Shown here: positions 50,647 through 58,974 of the stretch, piece after piece
How positions within the stretch are numbered: the first letter of the stretch is position 1
How the letters are laid out: every line of letters begins with the position of its first letter
NCBI RefSeq assembly: GCF_029968035.1
Contig: NZ_JASCIQ010000020.1
Coordinates: forward strand, 85,483-149,482
DNA length: 64,000 nt
Source of the DNA: Streptomyces cavernicola
GTDB taxonomy: Bacteria; Actinomycetota; Actinomycetes; Streptomycetales; Streptomycetaceae
Reading direction: 5' to 3'
Made by a program: the position numbers and the translations under genes
Notes under the pieces: model-generated
What the model saw: only the letters and a program-made list of their open reading frames with translations
Databases searched by the model: none
What the model was told of the DNA's origin: nothing

Positions 50647-50718
50647 GCCTGACGAGAGTCAGGCCGACCTTCCCCCTGGCAACGCCACTCAGATCGCTAG
50701 ATCCCGGCATGCCGGGAT
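50647..50718 (+). promoter_or_regulatory. rpmB leader with two perfect stem-loops
   Basis: GCCTGAC (50647-50653) and GTCAGGC (50658-50664) form a 7-base stem with a GAGA tetraloop. ATCCCGGCATGCCGGGAT (50701-50718) is a perfect 18-base palindrome. Both precede the rpmB ribosome-binding site (TTTGGAG). They may allow ribosomal-protein feedback or act as a protein site. Confidence 0.5.
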
Positions 50719-50754
50719 TAACCGTAAGTGCATCTGAAGTCTTTGGAGTGACCC

Positions 50755-50940
50755 GTGGCTGCCAACTGCGACGTCTGCGGCAAGGGGCCGGGCTTCGGCA
50801 ACAACATCTCCCACTCGCACCGCCGTACGCCCCGTCGCTGGAACCCGAACATCCAGCGCGTGCGTACCGTGGTCGGTGGGACGCCGAAGCGGCTCAACGC
50901 CTGCACCTCGTGCATCAAGGCCGGCAAGGTCTCGCGCTGA
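50755..50940 (+). CDS. rpmB: 50S ribosomal protein L28 (zinc-binding form)
   Basis: A 61-residue L28 of the zinc (C+) type, with CDVC (C5, C8) and CTSC near the end. Core GPGFGNNISHSHRRTPRRWNPN is canonical. GTG at 50755 follows GGAG by seven bases. Streptomyces also carry Zur-controlled zinc-free L28 copies elsewhere; no Zur box is seen here, as expected for the zinc form. It is monocistronic. Confidence 0.97.
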   Translation: MAANCDVCGKGPGFGNNISHSHRRTPRRWNPNIQRVRTVVGGTPKRLNACTSCIKAGKVSR

Positions 50941-50973
50941 CGAACGTGTAGCGCGGCCACCTAGCTGGTTGCT

Positions 50974-51011
50974 GTAAAAGCCGGTCCACCCTCGGGTGGA
51001 CCGGCTTTTAC
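50974..51011. terminator. Bidirectional terminator of rpmB and thiD
   Basis: A 17-base perfect stem (GTAAAAGCCGGTCCACC with its complement) around CTCG. A-rich and T-rich ends serve both strands: rpmB ends at 50940 and thiD at 51056. Confidence 0.9.
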
Positions 51012-51055
51012 GTACCCGCACACAAGCCGCAGGACGGGCAGCAACGCACAGCCCG

Positions 51056-51856
51056 CTAAGAGCCGAACCGCCACCCGTGGTCCACAGGCCCGATCCCACC
51101 GCCGAGCGCGAAGCCCGCGGCGATCGCACCCGTCACGTACTCCTTCGCCTCGCGCACCGCGTCCGGCACCGTGCGCCCCTTCGCGAGGCCCGCCGCGATC
51201 GCGCTGGCCAGAGTGCAGCCGGTGCCGTGGGTGTGGCGGTTGTCATGGCGCGGGGCGCGCAGCCAGTGCTCCTCGGAGCCGTCCGTGAGCAGATCCACGG
51301 CGTCGCCCTCCAGATGGCCGCCCTTGATCAGCGCCCAGCGCGGCCCGAACTCCAGGAGCGCGGCGGCCGCGCGCCGCAGCCCGTCCTCCGACTCGACGCG
51401 TACGCCGGTGATCTGCGTGACCTCGTCCAGGTTCGGCGTCGCGACCGTGGCGACGGGAAGCAGCTTCGTACGGAGCGAGTCGAGCGCCGAGGCCGCCAGG
51501 AGCGAGTCGCCGTGCTTGGAGACGCCCACCGGGTCGATCACCGTGGGCGCGTCCGTGCCGGCGAGCAACTCCGCGACCGTCTCGACGAGTTCGGCCGACG
51601 CCAGCATGCCGGTCTTCACGGCCTGCACGCCGATGTCGTCGACGACGCTGCGGTACTGCGCGCGCACCGCCTCCACCGGCAGCTCCCAAGCGCCTTGCAC
51701 GCCAAGGGAGTTCTGCGCGGTCACCGCGGTCACGACGCTCATGCCGTGCGTGCCGAGGGCCAGCATGGTCTTCAGGTCGGCCTGGATGCCCGCGCCGCCG
51801 CCGGAGTCGGACCCGGCGACGGTCAGGACGCGCGGCGGCGCCGTACGGATGCTCAT
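51056..51856 (-). CDS. thiD: Hydroxymethylpyrimidine (phosphate) kinase ThiD
   Basis: A 266-residue ribokinase-fold kinase that makes HMP-PP for thiamine. VLTVAGSDSGGGAGIQADLK (start), PTVIDPVGVSKHG and HTHGTGCTLASAIAAGLA (anion hole and catalytic Asp region; here GTGCT) are present. ATG overlaps the thiL stop by four bases (ATGA). Confidence 0.96.
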   Translation of the reverse strand: MSIRTAPPRVLTVAGSDSGGGAGIQADLKTMLALGTHGMSVVTAVTAQNSLGVQGAWELPVEAVRAQYRSVVDDIGVQAVKTGMLASAELVETVAELLAGTDAPTVIDPVGVSKHGDSLLAASALDSLRTKLLPVATVATPNLDEVTQITGVRVESEDGLRRAAAALLEFGPRWALIKGGHLEGDAVDLLTDGSEEHWLRAPRHDNRHTHGTGCTLASAIAAGLAKGRTVPDAVREAKEYVTGAIAAGFALGGGIGPVDHGWRFGS

Positions 51857-52818
51857 GACTCGATCTCCCCGAAGTGGTCCCAGCCGCTCTTGTTGGTCCA
51901 GGGCGCCCCGTCGACCGTCACCTGAGGCAGGGCCGAGGGGTTGAGGACCTCGCCGATCACCTTCCAGCGGGCCGGGAGCTGTACGTCCGGCGGGAACGTC
52001 GCGACGATCGCGTGGTCCTCGCCGCCGGTGAGCACCCACTGCAGCGGGTCGACGCCGACGGCCTGGCCGATGTCGTTCATCTGCGAAGGGATGTCGATCG
52101 AGGCGGACTTGACGTCGATCCTGACCTTGCTCGACTCGGCGATGTGCCCGAGGTCGGCGATCAGTCCGTCGCTGACGTCGGCCATCGCCGTGGCGCCGAG
52201 CCCGGCCGCGGCGGGGCCCGCGTGGTACGGCGGCTCGGGCCTGCGGTGCGCCTCCACGAACGCGCGCGGCGAGCGGAAGCCGCGGGAGAGGACCGCGAGC
52301 CCGGCGGCGGACCAGCCCAACCAGCCGGTGTACGCGACGACATCGCCGGGCTGCGCGCCCGCGCGCGTGACCGGCTCGTGGTTGCGGAGATCGCCGAGCG
52401 CGGTGATCGACACGGTGATCGTGTCCCCACGTACGACATCGCCGCCGACCACGGCCGCGCCCGCGACCTGGCACTCGTCGCGCAGCCCGTCCATCAGCTC
52501 GCTGGCCCAGGTGACCGGCAGCTCGGCGGGCACCACCAGGCCGAGCAGCAGCGCCGTCGGCACGGCGCCCATTGCGGCGATGTCCGCGAGGTTCTGCGCG
52601 GCGGCCTTGCGGCCCACGTCGTACGCGGTGGACCAGTCGCGGCGGAAGTGCCGCCCCTCCAGGAGGATGTCCGTGCTGGCCACGACCCTGCGGTCGGGTG
52701 CGGCCACGACCGCGGCGTCGTCGCCGGGGCCCAGTCGAACCGCCGGAGTGGTGGTGAGCCGGGACGTGAGCTCTCTGATGAGCCCGAACTCCCCGAGCTC
52801 GCCCACGGTGCCCTTCAT
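51853..52818 (-). CDS. thiL: Thiamine-monophosphate kinase ThiL
   Basis: A 321-residue PurM-like kinase making thiamine pyrophosphate. The N-terminus GELGEFGLIRELTSRL, the GPGDDAAVV metal site and STDILLEGRHFRRDW, then KAAAQNLADIAAMGA, are family features. AGGAAGAGG precedes ATG. No TPP riboswitch is seen upstream. thiL-thiD form an operon. Confidence 0.96.
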   Translation of the reverse strand: MKGTVGELGEFGLIRELTSRLTTTPAVRLGPGDDAAVVAAPDRRVVASTDILLEGRHFRRDWSTAYDVGRKAAAQNLADIAAMGAVPTALLLGLVVPAELPVTWASELMDGLRDECQVAGAAVVGGDVVRGDTITVSITALGDLRNHEPVTRAGAQPGDVVAYTGWLGWSAAGLAVLSRGFRSPRAFVEAHRRPEPPYHAGPAAAGLGATAMADVSDGLIADLGHIAESSKVRIDVKSASIDIPSQMNDIGQAVGVDPLQWVLTGGEDHAIVATFPPDVQLPARWKVIGEVLNPSALPQVTVDGAPWTNKSGWDHFGEIES

Positions 52819-53099
52819 CGAGTCTCGCCTCTTCCTGTCGTGCCGACTGCTCTGCCGACTGCCCCAGTGTGCGCGCGGTCGCGGGGGCCCTCGGCCGCGG
52901 GTACCGTCAACAGGTACGTCAACTTCGCTTGCCCGTACGCCCCGGAGCGCGCGCCACAGGCCCCGCGGGTCTCCCCGCGACGCACGGTGACGCGATACCG
53001 TGGCGCCCGCCCGTCTCCCGTCAGCACCCCACTACGAGGGCGCTGCACGCTCGCTCTTTCCGTTCCCCACATGATCCTCGTGGCCGCCCTGGAGGTTCC

Positions 53100-53333
53100 G
53101 TGGTACAGGCGTACATCCTGATCCAGACCGAAGTCGGCAAGGCGTCCACGGTCGCCGAACTGATCGGCAAGATCCCCGGAGTGATCCAGGCCGAGGACGT
53201 GACCGGTCCCTACGATGTCATCGTGCGCGCCCAGTCGGACACCGTCGACGAACTCGGTCGCATGGTGGTCGCGAAGGTCCAGCAAGTGGACGGCATCACC
53301 CGCACCCTGACCTGCCCGGTCGTGCACTTGTAG
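53100..53333 (+). CDS. Lrp/AsnC-type effector domain (RAM), stand-alone
   Basis: A 77-residue protein that is only the ligand-binding RAM domain of Lrp/AsnC regulators, lacking the helix-turn-helix. VQAYILIQTEVGKASTVAEL and GPYDVIVRAQSDTVDELG are typical. GGAGG is four bases from the GTG start. Such lone domains bind amino acids and may pair with full-length Lrp proteins; target unknown. It is 20 bases upstream of a lipoprotein gene. Confidence 0.88.
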   Translation: MVQAYILIQTEVGKASTVAELIGKIPGVIQAEDVTGPYDVIVRAQSDTVDELGRMVVAKVQQVDGITRTLTCPVVHL

Positions 53334-53353
53334 CCCCCGTCTACGCTTGGCCG

Positions 53354-53836
53354 GTGAACGTTCTGAGCCGCCAGCTGATCAGTCTGCCCGCCCTCGGTCT
53401 GCTCTGGGCGACCGCGGGCTGTTCTTCGACGGACGACCGGGCGACGGTCCCGGTTCCCTCCCCCGACGCGAGTACGGCACGGCTGTGCCAGAACCTGCAC
53501 GAACAGCTGCCGGACCGGATCGACGGACTCGACCGCGAGGATCCGGAGCCGCGTTCCGAACTGACTGCCGGATGGGGAGGCTCGGCGATCATACTGCGCT
53601 GCGGTGTGCCCCGGCCCGCCGCGCTCGCGGACCCCGCGGCGTACGGCGCTGAGGTCGACGGCGTGGGCTGGCTGACCGAGGAGCAGAAGGACGGTTCGTA
53701 CCGCTTCACGACGACGTTGCGCGAGGCGTACATCGAGGTCACGTTCAACGCGGAGCACGCGCAGCAGGGCGCCGGCTCGCTCACCGACTTCGCGAAGCCG
53801 ATCAAGAAGACGGTGCCGGAGGGCATCGCGAGCTGA
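53354..53836 (+). CDS. DUF3515 lipoprotein
   Basis: A 160-residue exported protein. The signal peptide (about 1-22) ends in a lipobox-like ATAGC, making C23 the lipidated cysteine. The mature part matches DUF3515 (ALADPAAYGAEVDGVGWL), an actinobacterial family without known function. GTG starts the gene 20 bases after the RAM gene. A perfect hairpin ends it. Confidence 0.82.
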   Translation: MNVLSRQLISLPALGLLWATAGCSSTDDRATVPVPSPDASTARLCQNLHEQLPDRIDGLDREDPEPRSELTAGWGGSAIILRCGVPRPAALADPAAYGAEVDGVGWLTEEQKDGSYRFTTTLREAYIEVTFNAEHAQQGAGSLTDFAKPIKKTVPEGIAS

Positions 53837-53861
53837 GCCTCGAAAACCCCCAACTACGCGA

Positions 53862-53895
53862 CAGGGCCCGGCCGTTGGAAGACGGCCGGGCCCTG
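53862..53895. terminator. Bidirectional terminator, DUF3515 gene and ddl
   Basis: CAGGGCCCGGCCGT (53862-53875) pairs perfectly over 14 bases with ACGGCCGGGCCCTG (53882-53895). It lies between the two convergent stops at 53836 and 53917. Confidence 0.9.
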
Positions 53896-53916
53896 CTGTA
53901 TGCGTACGGCTGCGGG

Positions 53917-55089
53917 CTAGCGCAGTCCGATGGGGCGGCGGAGGGCGGCCTGCACGAGGCGGTCCACCAGCTCCGGGTAGCTCACGCCGCTCTCCTGCCA
54001 CATCCGCGGGTACATCGAGATGGGCGTGAAGCCGGGCATGGTGTTGATCTCGTTGATCACGAACCGGCCGTCCTCCGTGAGGAAGAAGTCCGCGCGCACC
54101 AGGCCCTCGCAGGACGCCGCCTCGAAGGCCTCGACGGCGAGGCGCTGCACCTCGGCGGTCTGCTCCTCGGTGAGCGGGGCGGGGACGATACCGGAGGCCG
54201 AGTCGATGTACTTGGCCTCGAAGTCGTAGAAGGCGTGGTCGGAGACCGGCGGGATCTCGGCGGGCACGCTGGCGCGCGGGCCGTCCTCGAACTCCAGGAC
54301 GCCGCACTCGATCTCGCGGCCGCGGAGCAGCGCCTCCACGATGATCTTCGGGTCGTGCCGCTGCGCCTCCTCGATCGCCTCGTCCAGGCCCTCCAGCGAG
54401 TCGACCTTGGTGATGCCGAAGGACGAGCCGGCCCGCGCGGGCTTCACGAAGAGCGGCCAGCCGTGGTCACCGGCGAAGCCGACGATCTTCTTGCGGGCGG
54501 CCGCCGGGTCGGTCTCCCACTCGCGCGGCTTGATCACCACGTACGGGCCGACGGGCAGCCCGAAGGAGGTGAACACCCGCTTCATGTACTCCTTGTCCTG
54601 CCCCACGGCGGAGGCCAGGACGCCCGAGCCGACGTACGGCGTCCCGGACAGCTCCAGGAGGCCCTGCAGGGTGCCGTCCTCGCCGTACGGGCCGTGCAGG
54701 ACGGGGAAGACGACGTCGACCTCGCCGAGCGCCTTGGGCACCGACCCGGGCTCGGTGACGACCACTTCGCGGTTGGCGGGGTCGAGGGGCAGCACCACGG
54801 CGCCGGCCGCGGACTCGGCAAGCCGGTCCACGTCCGGGACCGTGCGGTCGGTGATCGCCATCCGCTCGGGGTCGTCGGCGGTGAGCGCCCAGCGGCCGTC
54901 GTGCGTGATGCCGATGGGCAGCACGTCGTACTTGTCGCGGTCGATGGCGCGCAGCACGGCGCCGGCCGTGACGACCGAGATGCCGTGTTCGGAACTGCGC
55001 CCGCCGAAGACGACCGCGACGCGCGGCTTGCGGGGTTCCCCTCCTGGCTGGGAGGGGACCGGGCTCTGGGAGGAGGTCTCGCTGCTCAT
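53917..55089 (-). CDS. ddl: D-alanine-D-alanine ligase
   Basis: A 390-residue ATP-grasp ligase for peptidoglycan. VVFGGRSSEHGISVVT (start), LHGPYGEDGTLQGLLEL, FVKPARAGSSFG, the omega-loop FYDFEAKYID and INEINTMPGFTP are visible. The KY pair in the omega loop points to D-Ala-D-Ala, not D-Ala-D-lactate, so no vancomycin-type resistance is implied. It lies 93 bases after gpsA. Confidence 0.96.
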   Translation of the reverse strand: MSSETSSQSPVPSQPGGEPRKPRVAVVFGGRSSEHGISVVTAGAVLRAIDRDKYDVLPIGITHDGRWALTADDPERMAITDRTVPDVDRLAESAAGAVVLPLDPANREVVVTEPGSVPKALGEVDVVFPVLHGPYGEDGTLQGLLELSGTPYVGSGVLASAVGQDKEYMKRVFTSFGLPVGPYVVIKPREWETDPAAARKKIVGFAGDHGWPLFVKPARAGSSFGITKVDSLEGLDEAIEEAQRHDPKIIVEALLRGREIECGVLEFEDGPRASVPAEIPPVSDHAFYDFEAKYIDSASGIVPAPLTEEQTAEVQRLAVEAFEAASCEGLVRADFFLTEDGRFVINEINTMPGFTPISMYPRMWQESGVSYPELVDRLVQAALRRPIGLR

Positions 55090-55182
55090 ATCGCGTTGAG
55101 CGTACCTGCTGGTAAGAGCCGAGTCAGCGCGTGTGCGGCGTCGAGTCGGCGCGCGGACCGCCCCGCACGCGTACGCCGGAGC

Positions 55183-56193
55183 TCAGTGGCGCTCGGCCTT
55201 CGCGCTGCGCCCCATCAGCTCCTTGAGCGCCACGACGGGCGGCTTGCCCTCGTGCACGATGTCGACGACGGTCTCCGTGATGGGCATGTCGACGCCGTGC
55301 CTGCGCGCCAGATCCAGCACGGACTCACAGGACTTGACGCCTTCGGCGGTCTGCTTGGTGACCGCGATGGTCTCCTCAAGGGTCATGCCCTTGCCGAGGT
55401 TGGTGCCGAAGGTGTGGTTCCGGGAGAGCGGCGAGGAGCAGGTGGCGACGAGGTCGCCGAGGCCCGCGAGGCCGGAGAACGTCAGCGGGTCGGCGCCCAT
55501 GGCGAGCCCGAGCCGGGTGGTCTCGGCGAGGCCGCGGGTGATGAGCGAGCCCTTGGCGTTGTCGCCGAGGCCCATGCCGTCCGCGATGCCGACGGCGAGA
55601 CCGATCACGTTCTTGACGGCGCCGCCGAGTTCGCAGCCGACGACGTCGGTGTTGGTGTACGGCCGGAAGTACGGGGTGTGACAGGCCGCCTGGAGCCGCT
55701 GCGCGACCGATTCGTCGGTACAGGCGACGACGGCGGCGGCGGGCTGCCGCGCGGCGATCTCCCGCGCGAGGTTGGGCCCGGTGACGACGGCGATGCGCTC
55801 CCCTGCCACCTTGGTGACGTCCTCGATCACCTCGCTCATCCGCATCGCGGAGCCTAGTTCGACGCCCTTCATCAGCGATACGAGGACGGTGTCGGGGGCG
55901 AGCACCGGCGCCCACTCGGCGAGGTTGCCGCGCAGCGTCTGCGAGGGCACGGCGAGCACGGTGAAGTCGGCGCCGTCCGCGGCCTCCGCGGGATCGGTGG
56001 TCGCCCTTACCCGCGTGGGGAGTTCGACGCCCGGCAGGTAGTCCGGGTTGGTGCGCGTGGAGTTGACGGCCTCGGCGAGTTCGGGGCGGCGGCCCCACAG
56101 GGTCACGTCGCAGCCCGCGTCGGCGAGCACCATGCCGAAGGCCGTACCCCAGGATCCGGTGCCGAAGACGGCTGCCTTCACAGGCGGTGTCAC
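55183..56193 (-). CDS. gpsA: Glycerol-3-phosphate dehydrogenase GpsA
   Basis: A 336-residue NAD(P)-dependent dehydrogenase making sn-glycerol-3-phosphate for phospholipids. The Rossmann motif is GTGSWGTAFG and the catalytic lysine is in GGAVKNVIGLAVG. GTG at 56193 overlaps the plsC stop by four bases (GTGA), with GGAGG seven bases upstream. Coupling to plsC ties precursor supply to acylation. Confidence 0.96.
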   Translation of the reverse strand: MTPPVKAAVFGTGSWGTAFGMVLADAGCDVTLWGRRPELAEAVNSTRTNPDYLPGVELPTRVRATTDPAEAADGADFTVLAVPSQTLRGNLAEWAPVLAPDTVLVSLMKGVELGSAMRMSEVIEDVTKVAGERIAVVTGPNLAREIAARQPAAAVVACTDESVAQRLQAACHTPYFRPYTNTDVVGCELGGAVKNVIGLAVGIADGMGLGDNAKGSLITRGLAETTRLGLAMGADPLTFSGLAGLGDLVATCSSPLSRNHTFGTNLGKGMTLEETIAVTKQTAEGVKSCESVLDLARRHGVDMPITETVVDIVHEGKPPVVALKELMGRSAKAERH

Positions 56194-56981
56194 TTGGTGT
56201 CCTCCCCGGCCGTGCCGGTCTCTTCGCCGACCGGTTCGGCCGCCTTGTGCTGCTGGGACTTGCGGCGCTGCGCGATGCGTGCCTGGCGCGGGTCGTAGGG
56301 CGTCGCGGGGGCCTTCTCGCCGCGGAGTTCCTCGAGGAGTCGCGTGACGGCGGCCATGATGACTTCCGTTGCCTCCTTGAGGAGTTCGGGCGTCATCTCC
56401 TTGTCGTAGAACCGCTCCAGGTCGACCGGTGCGCCGGCGAGCACGTGGTGCGTCTTGCGCGGCAGCAGGTTCGGCTTCTTCGCGTACGGCGGCAGGAGTT
56501 CGTTGGCGCCCCACTGCGCGACGGGGATCACCGGGCACTTGGTCTGCAGGGCCACACGCGCGGCTCCGGTCTTGGCGGTCATGGGCCAGAGATCGGGGTC
56601 GCGGGTGAGTGTTCCCTCGGGATAGAACGCGACGCATTCACCGCGTTCCACCGCATCGATCGCGGCCCGGAACGCACTGAGCGCGTCGGCGCTCTCGCGA
56701 TAGACGGGGATCTGTCCGGTGCCGCGCATCACGGCTCCGACAAATCCGCCCTTGAATAGCCCGTGCTTGGCGAGGAAACGCGGCACACGTCCGGTGTTGT
56801 ACTGAAAGTGCGCGTACGCGAAAGGGTCGACATGGGAATTGTGGTTCACCGCGGTGATAAATCCGCCGTCGGCCGGAATGTGTTCCACACCACGCCAGTC
56901 CCGCTTGAGGAGAACCATCAGCGGCGGTTTTGCGATGACCGCCGCCAGGCGGTACCAGAAGCCGATTCTGCGGCGGGGCAC
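56190..56981 (-). CDS. plsC: 1-acyl-glycerol-3-phosphate acyltransferase (PlsC family)
   Basis: A 263-residue acyltransferase. The catalytic NHNSHVD (HX4D) and FYPEGT motifs are present, with a hydrophobic stretch RLAAVIAKPPLMVLL at the N-terminus. GTG at 56981 is seven bases after GGAAGG; upstream in-frame ATGs would add an unconserved tail. The first half uses somewhat more A/T-ending codons than its neighbours. Confidence 0.93.
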   Translation of the reverse strand: MPRRRIGFWYRLAAVIAKPPLMVLLKRDWRGVEHIPADGGFITAVNHNSHVDPFAYAHFQYNTGRVPRFLAKHGLFKGGFVGAVMRGTGQIPVYRESADALSAFRAAIDAVERGECVAFYPEGTLTRDPDLWPMTAKTGAARVALQTKCPVIPVAQWGANELLPPYAKKPNLLPRKTHHVLAGAPVDLERFYDKEMTPELLKEATEVIMAAVTRLLEELRGEKAPATPYDPRQARIAQRRKSQQHKAAEPVGEETGTAGEDTK

Positions 56982-57109
56982 TCGGACACCTTCCTCTGCT
57001 GACTTGTCACGCGCTGGTGCGCCGCACATTGTCGCCCCAGGTTCTTCGTCTGTCGAGAACACCGTATGCCAAGCCCTTCGGACGGCCTCTCCACAGGGCC
57101 GGTCACCAG

Positions 57110-57118
57110 TTGTCCACA
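57110..57118. promoter_or_regulatory. DnaA box between plsC and cofC
   Basis: TTGTCCACA, the exact streptomycete-type box, lies in the divergent gap 43 bases before cofC, with a near match CTCTCCACA 22 bases away. Confidence 0.35.
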
Positions 57119-57160
57119 GGGCCGTACGCCGCAGCCGCCGACAGGCCAGAATGAGCGGCG

Positions 57161-57856
57161 ATGCGCACACAAGCCGACCGTGCCGAGCCGTTCGCGTGGA
57201 GCCTGGTCATCCCCCTGAAGCCCCTGACGCGGGCGAAGAGCCGCCTCGCGGCCGCCGCGGGCGCCCGGCTGCGCCCCTCGCTCGCCCTGGCCTTCGCGCA
57301 GGACACGGTGACCGCGGCGCTCGCCTCCGGGGCGGTGCGCGATGTGGTGGTCGTCACGGACGACGCCCGCGCGGCACCCGAGTTGGCGGCCCTGGGCGCC
57401 CGAGTCGTACGCGACGAGCCGGGCGGCGGCCTCAACGCGGCGCTCGCCCACGGCGCCCGTGCGGCCAGAGCGGTGCGCCCCTCGGCCGCGGTGGCGGCGT
57501 TGAACGCGGACCTGCCCGCACTTCGCCCGGCGGAATTGACGCGAGTTCTGGATTATGCGCGTGCATTTCCACGCGCATTTCTGCCGGACGCCGCAGAAAT
57601 AGGTACGACGCTGCTGTGCGCCGCCCCTTCGGTTCCGCTGGCCCCGGAGTTCGGCGGCACCTCGCGGGCCCGGCACGCGGCGTCGGGCGCCGTGGAGATA
57701 CCCCTGCTCGACGTGGCGAGCGTCCGGCAGGACGTGGACACCCCCGAGGACCTGGCGGCCGCCCTGGCCCTGGGCGTCGGCCCGTACACGGCCGCGGCGG
57801 CGGACCTCGGGCTGCGCGCGGGCCTGCTCAGAAGGTCTGCAGCGTCACCAGAGTGA
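57161..57856 (+). CDS. cofC: 2-phospho-L-lactate guanylyltransferase (CofC/FbiD)
   Basis: A 231-residue nucleotidyltransferase that activates the phospholactate or phosphoenolpyruvate part of cofactor F420. It begins with a variant of the usual motif, VIPLKPLTRAKSRLA, and has VVVTDD, LNADLPALRP and VRQDVDTPEDL. F420 biosynthesis thus exists in this organism, relevant to the LLM oxidoreductase at 32.3 kb. A patch near 57530-57605 uses unusually AT-rich codons. Its 3' end overlaps a convergent small gene by 29 bases. Confidence 0.9.
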   Translation: MRTQADRAEPFAWSLVIPLKPLTRAKSRLAAAAGARLRPSLALAFAQDTVTAALASGAVRDVVVVTDDARAAPELAALGARVVRDEPGGGLNAALAHGARAARAVRPSAAVAALNADLPALRPAELTRVLDYARAFPRAFLPDAAEIGTTLLCAAPSVPLAPEFGGTSRARHAASGAVEIPLLDVASVRQDVDTPEDLAAALALGVGPYTAAAADLGLRAGLLRRSAASPE

Positions 57857-58031
57857 TCCGCCGCTCCCCCGCCGTCTCGTCGAGCTCGATGCGCACCCGC
57901 TGACCGGGCCGCAGCAGCCGCAGCCCGCCGGCGTCGAAGGCCGCCCCGTCGAAGGGCACCGGGGTGCCGTCGTCGAGCAGCACACTGCCGCTGCGGGTCT
58001 CGGGGTCGTACGTGTACGCGGTGGCCTGCAT
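57828..58031 (-). CDS. Small OB-fold-like protein (67 aa), function unknown
   Basis: A 67-residue protein, MQATAYTYDPETRSGSVLLD at the start, then DDGTPVPFDGAAFDAGGLRLLRPGQRVRIEL. The pattern of short strands, SGSVLLDDG followed by LRPGQRVRIE, resembles cold-shock/OB-fold proteins. I recognise similar small proteins next to cofC in other Streptomyces. It overlaps the cofC 3' end convergently by 29 bases. The ribosome-binding site is weak, so the start is less certain. Confidence 0.62.
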   Translation of the reverse strand: MQATAYTYDPETRSGSVLLDDGTPVPFDGAAFDAGGLRLLRPGQRVRIELDETAGERRITLVTLQTF

Positions 58032-58130
58032 GCCCGCAGCGTATCGGGCGCCGCACACCGCCCGTACGGCCAACTCCCCTGCCGTGAGCGCCCCGGCGGC
58101 CCCGCGGGCGCGGAGCCCGGACAGACCGCG

Positions 58131-58158
58131 GGCCGGGCTCCCCGAGGGGAGCCCGGCC
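58131..58158. terminator. hupS terminator
   Basis: GGCCGGGCTCCCC (58131-58143) pairs with GGGGAGCCCGGCC (58146-58158), about 28 bases after the hupS stop. Confidence 0.75.
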
Positions 58159-58185
58159 CGGCGCGTGAGTGAGCCCTGCCGACCG

Positions 58186-58848
58186 TTACTTCTTCCTGGC
58201 GGTGGTCTTCTTGGCGGTGGTCTTGCGCGCCGTCGACTTCTTGGCGGGCGCCTTCTTCGCCGTCGCCTTCTTGGCGGGCGCGGTCTTCTTCGCGGTGGCC
58301 TTCTTGGCCGTGGTGGCCTTCTTCGCGGCGGTCTTCTTGGCCGGAGCGGCCTTCTTCGCCGTCGCCTTCTTGGCCGTCGTCTTCTTCGCCGCGGTCTTCT
58401 TCGCGGTGGTCTTCTTCGCCGCGGCCTTCTTGGCCGTCGTCTTCTTCGCCGCCGCCTTCTTGGCGGTGGTCTTCTTCGCGGCGGCCTTCTTGACCGTCGT
58501 ACGGGTGGAAGTGCCGCCGGAGAGGCTGCCCTTGGGCGCCTTCTTCACCGCGACATCGTTCTTCGGGAGCTTCTTCGATCCGCTCACCAGGTCCTTGAAA
58601 CCCTGGCCCGCACGGAAGCGCGGAACCGAGGTCTTCTTCACGCGCACGCGCTCCCCGGTCTGGGGGTTGCGTGCGTAGCGGGCCGGACGGTCGACCTTCT
58701 CGAACGAGCCGAAGCCGGTGACCGAGACCCGGTCGCCGCTGACGACCGCGCGGACGATCGCGTCCAGGACCGCGTCGACGGCGTCGGCGGCCTGCTGACG
58801 GCCACCGACCTTGTCGGCAATCGCTTCTACGAGCTGCGCCTTGTTCAC
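58186..58848 (-). CDS. hupS: HU-type nucleoid protein HupS with H1-like tail
   Basis: A 220-residue fusion of a bacterial HU domain (1-90; VTGFGSFEKVDRPARYARNP is the DNA-binding arm) with a lysine/alanine-rich tail of AAKKTTAKK repeats like eukaryotic H1. In Streptomyces HupS acts in sporulating hyphae to compact the nucleoid. The tail is repetitive at the DNA level as well (58199-58497). It has its own terminator and upstream region. Confidence 0.95.
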   Translation of the reverse strand: MNKAQLVEAIADKVGGRQQAADAVDAVLDAIVRAVVSGDRVSVTGFGSFEKVDRPARYARNPQTGERVRVKKTSVPRFRAGQGFKDLVSGSKKLPKNDVAVKKAPKGSLSGGTSTRTTVKKAAAKKTTAKKAAAKKTTAKKAAAKKTTAKKTAAKKTTAKKATAKKAAPAKKTAAKKATTAKKATAKKTAPAKKATAKKAPAKKSTARKTTAKKTTARKK

Positions 58849-58974
58849 GTCTTCCCCTTCGGAGACATTGCCAGAACCAATGTGTTCAAGCTTTTTCGCA
58901 CGTTAGGCAGATGTATACCGCAAATCAAACACGAAACGGGCTAATCACCCTTGTGCCGCAACGAACTGGGATCT

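Noticed and set aside
52819..53099. TPP riboswitch upstream of thiL
   Set aside because: The conserved CTGAGA-type core and the pairing partners are absent from the leader.
53917..55089. Vancomycin-type D-Ala-D-Lac ligase
   Set aside because: The omega-loop keeps the KY pair of D-Ala-D-Ala ligases, and no vanH or vanX lies nearby.
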